A stretch of DNA of 38,808 nt from a virus. Positions within the stretch are counted from its first letter, which is position 1. The number at the start of each line of letters is the position of its first letter. The DNA is taken from positions 1-38,808 of IMG/VR virus record IMGVR_UViG_3300046501_000669; one strand, given 5' to 3'. The position numbers and the translations under genes were made by a program. Below the pieces are notes generated by a model, which ran no database searches, was not told where the DNA came from, and worked only from the letters and a program-made list of their open reading frames with translations. Positions 8,433-12,927 of the stretch are shown here, piece by piece.

Positions 8433-8554
8433 GGAGTTTCCTCTCCTGAGCGGGTGTCCGAGGAACAGGTTGAATGCAAGTTAGTAGTGGCTTCTTGAAA
8501 TCACGGCTGTGAGCCCAAATGTAAGGGACTCAGTCATGACAAAGGAGTAGTTCA

Positions 8555-8815
8555 ATGGCTAGCCGCAAAAATGGTCACTTCGTTGGCGCTATCGAAGATT
8601 TCAAAACAAAGACCTTCACGGGCGGCGGGGAGCGTGTCCTAGTTGAGCCCACGGGGCTTTACGCGACCTGGGACTGGAAAAAGGTGTTTTTGCACTACAC
8701 TGGCGATAAGGCGCAGGCGGCTGGTGTACTTCTTGAGTTGCCTAATGATCCCGATACGCTACGGGCGATTGGAATGGGTTTTCTCTCTTTGGCAACGAAA
8801 CTAGAAGCTGAGTAG
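8555..8815 (+). CDS. Small conserved protein, opposite strand
   Basis: 86 residues with a strong AAAGGAG ribosome site. The sequence has aromatic and glycine residues of a small beta-rich fold (LYATWDWKKVFLHYTGDK) and a helical C-terminus. It is transcribed rightward inside an otherwise leftward operon, so it must have its own promoter; TTGAAA at 8495-8500 followed 17 bases later by AATGTA is a weak candidate. Leftward readthrough would make RNA antisense to it. Function not recognised. Confidence 0.75.
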   Translation: MASRKNGHFVGAIEDFKTKTFTGGGERVLVEPTGLYATWDWKKVFLHYTGDKAQAAGVLLELPNDPDTLRAIGMGFLSLATKLEAE

Positions 8816-8838
8816 CTCATCCCCAATTTGCGGATCAG

Positions 8839-8958
8839 CTAAGACGTGATCAAGCCGCCGATAATTGGGCCGACCAGGAGGATGATAAAGAGCAGTGCGC
8901 CGGTAAGCGCTGAGGTCCGCCAGATCGTGCGCCTTGTTATTCGTTGGTGACTCTTCAT
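8839..8958 (-). CDS. 39-residue single-pass membrane peptide
   Basis: A basic N-terminus (MKSHQRITRRTIWR) followed by a strongly hydrophobic segment (ALTGALLFIILLVGPIIGGL) ending in ITS. The start codon overlaps the stop of the upstream 45-codon gene as ATGA, with AAGGTGG four bases before the ATG. That coupling is the main evidence that it is real. Positive-inside rule places the N-terminus in the cytoplasm. Function unknown. Confidence 0.6.
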   Translation of the reverse strand: MKSHQRITRRTIWRTSALTGALLFIILLVGPIIGGLITS

Positions 8959-9092
8959 GGGGCCACCTTGCAAATCCAACCGCGTTTGCCGCGGTAGGGC
9001 ATGCGGATAAACTTCACATCCCGCACCAATGAAAAGCCCTGCATTTGCAGGGCTTGGGTGATGCCTTTCAAAGAGCCGGCGACAATGGTCAT
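8955..9092 (-). CDS. 45-residue basic protein
   Basis: Small gene, product MTIVAGSLKGITQAL... ending KRGWICKVAP. It starts in an ATGA overlap with the gene before it and ends in an ATGA overlap with the gene after it, and has AGGAG nine bases before its start. The product is helical then basic and could bind nucleic acid, but no family is recognised. The chain of three start/stop overlaps strongly suggests a translationally coupled cassette. Confidence 0.6.
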   Translation of the reverse strand: MTIVAGSLKGITQALQMQGFSLVRDVKFIRMPYRGKRGWICKVAP

Positions 9093-9319
9093 GAGGCTTT
9101 GCTCCTCTCTGATCCATTGAATTCTGCGTACATCTGCGAAATTCGGTTTTCAAACTCACGGTATTCTTCGCGGCTGATTGCGCCGAGTAGCACCGATAAA
9201 TGTACAACCGATCGAACGGCCCAGCCCGCATTGCGTTGGCCTATGCTCAGTTGAAACTGGACGAATTCATCCTCAATCCAATTCACTGCGGTCTGATGAT
9301 TGAGATCATTTCTGTTCAT
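9089..9319 (-). CDS. Small conserved phage protein
   Basis: 76 residues when started at the ATG that overlaps the preceding stop as ATGA; AGGTGG lies five bases upstream. A frame extension to 9364 exists but would intrude on the previous gene. The product has an alternating helical pattern (WIEDEFVQFQLSIGQ, SREEYREFENRISQM) and no membrane segment. No function recognised; part of the coupled block at 8839-9603. Confidence 0.65.
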   Translation of the reverse strand: MNRNDLNHQTAVNWIEDEFVQFQLSIGQRNAGWAVRSVVHLSVLLGAISREEYREFENRISQMYAEFNGSERSKAS

Positions 9320-9603
9320 GCGGCCCACCTGCTGCGGCGAGGTTGGCTGTCGATCTGTCTCCATAATTCCCTTTCAATCTCATTCGCGTAGCCGTATCCC
9401 GCCTCGAGGCATTCCGCCATCGGGACATCTACACGCTTGCCGTGGTCGTCGTAGGTATTGCCAGCTACCACTTTGAACTCAAGCTCTCGACTGCCGTAGT
9501 AATCCCAATCGCTGGACCATGTGTTGGGGTTTGGTGGGGTATCTTCGATGTGAATGACTTCCACCTGGAGCACGAACTCCTCGATGATTACTTCGTAAGT
9601 CAT
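9316..9603 (-). CDS. Small conserved phage protein
   Basis: 95 residues with a good GGAGG ribosome site five bases before ATG. It begins with an apparent beta strand (YEVIIEEFVLQVEVIHIED), has an aromatic middle (WSSDWDYYGSRELEF) and a basic C-terminus. First gene of a four-gene coupled block. I do not recognise the family. Confidence 0.7.
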   Translation of the reverse strand: MTYEVIIEEFVLQVEVIHIEDTPPNPNTWSSDWDYYGSRELEFKVVAGNTYDDHGKRVDVPMAECLEAGYGYANEIERELWRQIDSQPRRSRWAA

Positions 9604-9639
9604 GGTTGCCTCCAGTGTGGCGCAGATTTGTGAGATAGC

Positions 9640-9660
9640 GGCTGGCTCATGGGGCCAGCC
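9640..9660 (-). terminator. Hairpin after csrA
   Basis: A perfect 7-bp inverted repeat GGCTGGC / GCCAGCC with a 7-base loop lies 14 bases after the csrA stop. No U-run follows in the leftward direction (GCTATCTC), so it may be an mRNA-end stabiliser or partial terminator rather than a full intrinsic terminator. Confidence 0.4.
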
Positions 9661-9673
9661 AGCCAGCGTTGCG

Positions 9674-9868
9674 TCAGGACACGCTATCCGAGACGTGCTT
9701 CTGTTTTTGGTGCTGGATACGCTGATAAACCTCGTCCCGATGTACCGCTACCTCCTGCGGCGCGGCTATCCCGATGCGGACCTGCCTGCCATTGACGCCC
9801 AATATCGTTATCACTATGTCGTCATTGATGCGGATGGTTTCGCCTGCGCTACGGGTCAGAATTAACAT
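9674..9868 (-). CDS. csrA: CsrA/RsmA-family translational regulator
   Basis: 64 residues, the usual length. It starts [12 protein letters not shown] and has the conserved core [21 protein letters not shown]. The conserved L4, R6, V42-H43-R44 type residues that contact GGA motifs are all present. Such proteins dimerise and bind GGA in RNA hairpin loops, usually blocking translation. Start at 9868 follows AAGGAG by six bases. It sits in the leftward early operon downstream of a structured leader that contains GGA-loop hairpins (10293-10628), so self-control or competition with the host RsmA is plausible. It differs from host RsmA in the 7-18 region and in the C-terminal tail, which suggests a phage-adapted version. 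Confidence 0.95.
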   Translation of the reverse strand: MLILTRSAGETIRINDDIVITILGVNGRQVRIGIAAPQEVAVHRDEVYQRIQHQKQKHVSDSVS

Positions 9869-9930
9869 GGCCTTCTCCTTGGTTGATTTCCCAATACAGC
9901 CTGTTGCCAGGCTGCATTGGTGAACGACTG

Positions 9931-10077
9931 TCACTGCGGGCTGAGTGTGTAATTCTCGATGCCGTATTTAATCGATAACGCCTCGTTAACCTCTTCGAGT
10001 GAGTAGGCGATTCCGCCATGGCCGTTAGGCCCTCTGTAGATGTACATTCCATTCTTCAATTCGTAGGTAAAAAACAC
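9931..10077 (-). CDS. 48-residue GTG-start protein
   Basis: Short gene not visible with length filters. Frame opens with GTG at 10077 preceded by GGAG at seven bases, product beginning [16 protein letters not shown] and containing [13 protein letters not shown]. It has the composition of a real small alpha/beta protein. Its ribosome site is one arm of the palindrome GGAGTGCTCC whose other arm serves the divergent gene at 10089. Function unknown. It is the first strongly supported gene downstream of PL. Confidence 0.55.
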   Translation of the reverse strand: MFFTYELKNGMYIYRGPNGHGGIAYSLEEVNEALSIKYGIENYTLSPQ

Positions 10078-10088
10078 CGGAGCACTCC
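10078..10088. promoter_or_regulatory. Shared palindromic ribosome-binding element
   Basis: The 11 bases between two diverging start codons form CGGAGCACTCC. Read rightward, GGAG precedes ATG 10089 by six bases; read leftward, GGAG precedes GTG 10077 by seven bases. Both ribosome sites are therefore arms of one palindrome, and neither gene can have its promoter in the gap. Confidence 0.6.
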
Positions 10089-10292
10089 ATGGTTGGAAAG
10101 ATTGAGCCGCGTTACGGGGCTGAGGTGTATGTCGGGGATCTCTATGACGTGTGTATCAAGCAGGCTCAGCCGGGTAACGATCATGTAGTTGTCATCCTGG
10201 GTCGCGACGAGGTGAAAAGCTTGATTCCGTTGTTGCAAGCAGCCATCAAGCGCTCCGAGGAGCTTGAGCAGGAGGAGGCTGAAAACGAATAG
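10089..10292 (+). CDS. Small conserved protein, opposite strand
   Basis: 67 residues, ribosome site GGAG six bases before ATG. The N-terminal part is beta-like (YGAEVYVGDLYDVCIKQA, VVVILGRDE) and the C-terminal part is an acidic helix (LQAAIKRSEELEQEEAENE). It is rightward within the leftward PL transcription unit, so PL transcription is antisense to it. Its promoter would have to lie inside the 48-codon gene to its left. A hairpin follows at 10301. Function unknown; a small antirepressor or modulator is one possibility but is inference only. Confidence 0.7.
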   Translation: MVGKIEPRYGAEVYVGDLYDVCIKQAQPGNDHVVVILGRDEVKSLIPLLQAAIKRSEELEQEEAENE

Positions 10293-10300
10293 TTCGAATG

Positions 10301-10332
10301 CTTCGCCGAGCTCAATTTAGAGTTTGGCGAAG
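10301..10332. terminator. Long hairpin after small gene
   Basis: CTTCGCC at 10301-10307 pairs with GGCGAAG at 10326-10332. With G-U pairs in the rightward RNA (gag with ttt) and CTC/GAG, the stem can reach 13 bp around an AATTTA loop. It starts nine bases after the stop of the 10089 gene. No T-run follows, so termination is uncertain. Confidence 0.45.
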
Positions 10333-10444
10333 CAGTGCCTCCTGCTTAAAGACAGATATATCTTTCTTGCACAGGCCAACGGTCGCGTTCCCGTTGGTGA
10401 ATTTCCAGGCGCCCGCTAGGGCCATGCCGCTGTACTCGTCACCA

Positions 10445-10462
10445 CGTAGCCTTCCGGCTACG
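10445..10462 (-). other. GGAA-tetraloop hairpin in PL leader
   Basis: Leftward RNA reads CGUAGCC-GGAA-GGCUACG: a perfect 7-bp stem closed by a GNRA-type tetraloop that is also a GGA motif. It resembles both boxB-like protein-binding hairpins and CsrA sites. It lies 112 bases downstream of boxA, farther than in lambda nut sites. Confidence 0.45.
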
Positions 10463-10573
10463 CCCTCCGAATGAGGTTTCCTATGCCCAGCGCCGACATG
10501 AGGTCGAATCACTGCATACCGTTGCGCGGTACGTCCGCTGGCTATGCATCGGCCAGCTCGGCGTCCATCAGGT

Positions 10574-10585
10574 TGTTAAAGAGCG
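10574..10585 (-). promoter_or_regulatory. boxA antitermination element
   Basis: The leftward strand reads CGCTCTTTAACA, a 12-base match to the boxA consensus recognised by NusB/S10 in lambdoid nut sites and rRNA leaders. It lies about 45 bases downstream of the expected PL start point, where a nutL would be. This supports both the PL call and processive antitermination of the leftward operon. Confidence 0.7.
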
Positions 10586-10634
10586 GCGGGCGCTCGGGGT
10601 GCCCTTCGCTGCGTTGCGCTGCGGCGATGGGTTA

Positions 10635-10663
10635 AATGTAAGCGTGCTTCCACCTAAATGCAA
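10635..10663 (-). promoter_or_regulatory. PL: leftward early promoter
   Basis: On the minus strand TTGCAT (10663-10658) and TACATT (10640-10635) are separated by 17 bases. One operator ends in the -35 element and the other ends in the -10 element, exactly as at PR. The element matches are partial, but the shared layout with PR, the boxA downstream and the leftward operon make this a good assignment. A rightward reading (TTCCAC and TATGTT, 17-base spacer) is also possible and would serve the 10844 gene. Confidence 0.6.
10639..10650. promoter_or_regulatory. Repressor operator OL-a
   Basis: TAAGCGTGCTTC, a near-perfect palindrome AAGCNNGCTT. It overlaps the -10 element of PL. Same consensus as the sites at PR, so it should bind the same CI/Cro pair. 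Confidence 0.7.
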
Positions 10664-10672
10664 GCGCGCTTA
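10661..10672. promoter_or_regulatory. Repressor operator OL-b
   Basis: CAAGCGCGCTTA, 22 bases from OL-a (two helical turns), overlapping the PL -35 element. Both OL sites are preceded by AAATG on the plus strand, suggesting a small extended consensus. Confidence 0.7.
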
Positions 10673-10843
10673 TGTTTAAGCCGCGAGAAAAAGTAAGTCA
10701 TGCTTCTTTTTCGTCGACTCATAGGGAGGGGAACAAGCTAATGGGAGCGGGAAGGAGGGGCGAGATTTCCATTTCCTTTGCGAAGCAAATGTTGCGCTTT
10801 ATCTGCAAAATACGCGCTACGAATATCTGAGTAAGGTGACTTC

Positions 10844-11485
10844 ATGATTTCAGCCCGGCTACGAGCGAAAATGGAGGAGGTTGGAATAGGCGAAAACGAG
10901 TTGGGCAGGCGCTCTTGCGTGCCTCAGCCAACTATCAATCGCATCCTATCGGGCGAAAGTGAGAGTCCGCGAAAGCTGACAATAGAGCGATTGGCTCAAG
11001 CTTTGGAAATCGCTCCAGATTGGTTGTTATTTGGTACAGGGCTTCCCCCTGATCAGCAGAAAAACCCAAGGCTGGACGATACCTGCGCGGTGCCTTTAAT
11101 TGATTTCTACTCAGCTACCTACTGGCTCTCTCCCGGGCATGGCAGTGACCGACTTGCGATTCTCGGCCATCTTCGTTGCCCTGTCAGGGTCGGCCCACGT
11201 GCGTTTGCATTTCATATGCCCAACGATTCAATGTTTACGATGCAGGCAGGTAAGCTGATAGGTGAAGATTGGTTGGTATTCGTGGACCCAGAGGTCCTCG
11301 CCACTCCCGGTGACGTGGTCCTTGCATCAATCTGTGGTCCTGATCCCGTCGTCGGAGTTTTGGTTAAACACGGAAGCCGAACTTATGTGAAGCCCGCCAA
11401 CGATCGATACCCGCTGGAGGAGGTCGGCAGTTGTAGGGCTGATTGGTACTTGGGGAAGGCTGTCTTCACGGGGTGTGCGATCTAG
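10844..11485 (+). CDS. Second LexA/CI-fold repressor-like regulator
   Basis: 213 residues. The N-terminus is an XRE helix-turn-helix (LGRRSCVPQPTINRILSGES, with IAPDWLLFGTG after it). The C-terminus has the S24/LexA fold: FHMPNDSM (Ser129 in the usual GDSM position), FVDPE, GDVVLAS and YVKPANDRYP. The segment VPLIDFYSATYW (83-94) matches the usual cleavage region, but the Ala-Gly scissile pair is Ala-Thr, and no lysine falls at the dyad position when YVKP is aligned to lambda CI FLQP; Lys175 is about four residues off. It is therefore probably not self-cleaving. It converges on the cI gene across a strong terminator. Ribosome site AAGGTGA before ATG. It may be a second repressor or an antirepressor. 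Confidence 0.8.
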   Translation: MISARLRAKMEEVGIGENELGRRSCVPQPTINRILSGESESPRKLTIERLAQALEIAPDWLLFGTGLPPDQQKNPRLDDTCAVPLIDFYSATYWLSPGHGSDRLAILGHLRCPVRVGPRAFAFHMPNDSMFTMQAGKLIGEDWLVFVDPEVLATPGDVVLASICGPDPVVGVLVKHGSRTYVKPANDRYPLEEVGSCRADWYLGKAVFTGCAI

Positions 11486-11507
11486 CTAGGAGGCCCGGAG
11501 TAGAGCT

Positions 11508-11537
11508 GATAAATCCCGGAATGACACGGGATTTATC
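11508..11537. terminator. Bidirectional terminator between repressor genes
   Basis: Perfect 11-bp inverted repeat GATAAATCCCG / CGGGATTTATC with an 8-base loop, 23 bases after the stop of the 10844 gene. The A/T-rich outer arms give a T-rich end in both directions. It separates two convergent regulator genes. Confidence 0.75.
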
Positions 11538-11621
11538 GTCGTAGCCGCCTTGTTAGCTGGCTCGCGTAGCCTCTGTGGAGGAGGCTGGTGGTCGGGTGCG
11601 CCAGGCGGAGAACCTGGCTGA

Positions 11622-12323
11622 TTACGCGATCACTGGGCGGCGATAATACCCGTAGATAACGCCGAAAATCTCATCGCCTTCCTCAAGGTTGATCAGGTCA
11701 AATTGACTGTTCAACGGCTTGAGCATGTCCTGGCCACCATCGCGCGTCAGGATTCTGAAAATCGGATTTTTCTTCCCCCGCTGCAGCACCAAGACTGGCG
11801 CACCAATAGTCGGCGCACGGTCTGGATCAACGAAGATGATGGTGTTGTGTGGGTAGCTATCTTCGTTCGGGTTCGTGTTACGCATTGCCTCTCCCTCTAC
11901 CACCAGAGCGAAGCCGCGAGGTCCTACGTTATCTGGGCTTGGCATCATATTCTCCATGCTTTCAGATACAACTGTATCCGATTTGGAGCGTAGCCACGCC
12001 GCATCCCACGAAATCAGGGGAACGGATATAAGAGGGATCGGTGTATGTCGGACATCGTTTTGATCCGTATCCAGAGCCCCATCCTGAGCATCTGAACCGG
12101 CTGTCATTTCACCTTCACCACTGATCAACCAGTCGACAGTTGTTCCGTACGCCCTGGCAATCGACAGAAGATTTTCGTGGCGGATGCTTCCCGTCCTGCC
12201 GCTGAACCATTGGCTCACTGCTGCATAGCTAATGCCACATACACGAGCGAGCGTAGGCCGAATGCTTCGGGCCGGCACATGGTTTGCGATGAGTAACTGC
12301 TGGATTCGATCGATAACGTTCAT
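11622..12323 (-). CDS. cI: CI-like phage repressor, non-cleavable type
   Basis: 233 residues. N-terminal helix-turn-helix (LARVCGISYAAVSQWFSGR, then TVDWLISGEGE) and C-terminal S24 fold with FVDPDRAP and LKPLNSQF, which aligns without gaps to lambda CI FLQPLNPQY. The catalytic serine (usual GDSM) is Ala146 in VEGEAM, the catalytic lysine (lambda K192) is Arg190 in IFRILTRD, and the cleavage region VPLISWDAAW lacks the Ala-Gly pair. RecA-stimulated self-cleavage is therefore not expected. The gene diverges from cro with operators between. The start has no ribosome site: TAGTAT lies seven bases before ATG on the minus strand, so the mRNA may be leaderless as at lambda PRM. It should hold PL and PR off in the lysogen. 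Confidence 0.9.
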   Translation of the reverse strand: MNVIDRIQQLLIANHVPARSIRPTLARVCGISYAAVSQWFSGRTGSIRHENLLSIARAYGTTVDWLISGEGEMTAGSDAQDGALDTDQNDVRHTPIPLISVPLISWDAAWLRSKSDTVVSESMENMMPSPDNVGPRGFALVVEGEAMRNTNPNEDSYPHNTIIFVDPDRAPTIGAPVLVLQRGKKNPIFRILTRDGGQDMLKPLNSQFDLINLEEGDEIFGVIYGYYRRPVIA

Positions 12324-12336
12324 AGCGTCGATACTA

Positions 12337-12348
12337 CAAGCACGCTAC
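12337..12348. promoter_or_regulatory. Repressor operator OR-c, near cI start
   Basis: CAAGCACGCTAC, one half perfect (AAGC) and the other nearly so. It overlaps the cI promoter region, so binding here could repress or adjust cI, like OR3 in lambda. Confidence 0.5.
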
Positions 12349-12349
12349 A

Positions 12350-12361
12350 GAAGCATGATTG
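12350..12361. promoter_or_regulatory. Repressor operator OR-b
   Basis: GAAGCATGATTG, one mismatch in the AAGCNNGCTT core. It abuts OR-c and overlaps the -35 element of PR (TTGCTT). Confidence 0.55.
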
Positions 12362-12388
12362 CTTTGTATATGTAAGCATGCTTATACT
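12359..12388 (+). promoter_or_regulatory. PR: rightward early promoter
   Basis: TTGCTT (12359-12364), 18-base spacer, TATACT (12383-12388). It precedes cro and the rightward early operon. The perfect palindrome at 12373-12384 sits in the spacer up to the -10, so repressor binding would block polymerase. Confidence 0.75.
12373..12384. promoter_or_regulatory. Repressor operator OR-a
   Basis: TAAGCATGCTTA, a perfect 12-base palindrome and the best match to the operator consensus in the window. It overlaps the PR -10 element. Confidence 0.8.
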
Positions 12389-12413
12389 CTTGTGAGTCCA
12401 CAGGAGGTCTTTC

Positions 12414-12614
12414 ATGACTCGTTCTCAAGCTATTAAGTTTTTTGGCGGCAAGGCGGAAATCGCACGGGCATTGGATATTTCCTACGCCGCAGTCCAGCAG
12501 TGGGGAGAAGAAATCCCACTGCTACGTCAGCACCAGCTAGAAAAAATCAGCAACGGCGCGCTAAAAGTTAGCGAAACGCGCTCGGTCAATGCTCCAGATC
12601 GCTCGGTTGCCTGA
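12414..12614 (+). CDS. cro: Cro-like repressor
   Basis: 66 residues, AGGAGG ribosome site six bases before ATG. The body (AIKFFGGKAEIARALDISYAAVQQWGEEIPLLRQHQLEKIS) is the Cro-type helix-turn-helix fold of lambdoid phages. It diverges from cI with the OR operators between and is the first gene of the PR operon. It should compete with CI for the same sites and favour lytic growth. Confidence 0.9.
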   Translation: MTRSQAIKFFGGKAEIARALDISYAAVQQWGEEIPLLRQHQLEKISNGALKVSETRSVNAPDRSVA

Positions 12615-12616
12615 CC

Positions 12617-12925
12617 ATGGCAGTCCCCCAATTAAGCCCGGAGCAGGTGACAAGGGCTCGCAAGAATTTGCACTTTGTCTTGCAGCGTGTGACATCGATG
12701 GGCAACGCGCCCATCGCGCTTGCAATGGGTTGCGACGAAGCAACGATCAGCCGAATGCGCCCTGAAAAATTCGAACAGTTTTCGCAGATCCTGGCAGTGC
12801 TGGGATTGAAGGTCGTTCCGTGCGAGATGAGGTGCTTCAACGAACGTGATATCGAGATGTTCATTCATGGCTCGAAACGCTGGATGGAGCATATCCAAGG
12901 CGTTGAGCAGCTTGAGGAGAACTGA
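12617..12925 (+). CDS. cII: CII-like transcription activator
   Basis: 102 residues, beginning two bases after the cro stop. The central part (IALAMGCDEATISRMRPEKFEQFSQILAVLGLKVV) matches the CII family helix-turn-helix, and the gene order cro-cII-O is lambdoid. CII activates the lysogeny promoters for cI and int in lambda. Here I could not find a convincing CII-dependent promoter: a near-match GCAA-N6-GCAC lies at 12660-12673 but lacks a good -10. Confidence 0.85.
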   Translation: MAVPQLSPEQVTRARKNLHFVLQRVTSMGNAPIALAMGCDEATISRMRPEKFEQFSQILAVLGLKVVPCEMRCFNERDIEMFIHGSKRWMEHIQGVEQLEEN

Positions 12926-12927
12926 TC

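Larger units (their letters stand above)
10293..10628 (-). ncRNA. Structured leader of the PL transcript
   Basis: About 335 bases between PL and the first clear leftward gene. In the leftward direction it holds a perfect boxA (10574-10585), hairpin TACCG/CGGTA (about 10530), hairpin CGTAGCC-GGAA-GGCTACG (10445-10462), hairpin CCAACGG/CCGTTGG (10376-10397), the palindrome AGATATATCT (about 10352-10361) and a 13-bp stem (10301-10332). Several GGA triplets occur, one exactly in a tetraloop. A 66-codon GTG frame (10312-10512) overlaps it but lacks a ribosome site. I read the region as a regulatory leader or small RNA, possibly an antitermination signal and CsrA target. The remaining 10629-10843 holds PL and nothing else I can name. 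Confidence 0.4.

Noticed and set aside
10312-10512. 66-codon leftward frame after PL, in the place of lambda N
   Set aside because: GTG start without a ribosome site, and the DNA is dominated by inverted repeats. I kept it only as a remark under the leader.
10692-10704. AAGTCATGCTT as a further operator
   Set aside because: The core has one extra base compared with AAGCNNGCTT and lacks the inner C/G, so it does not fit the palindrome.
10785-10795. GCAAATGTTGC palindrome upstream of the 10844 gene as its own operator
   Set aside because: Single short palindrome without a clear promoter; too weak to call, although it could be an autoregulatory site.
12660-12673. GCAA-N6-GCAC as a leftward PRE-like promoter
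   Set aside because: Seven of eight bases match and the location is right, but there is no acceptable -10 element about 13 bases on, so I do not call it.
12720-12733. TTGC-N6-TTGC, the lambda CII-binding pattern
   Set aside because: It lies inside cII and points rightward, away from cI. About one such match is expected by chance in a window of this size.
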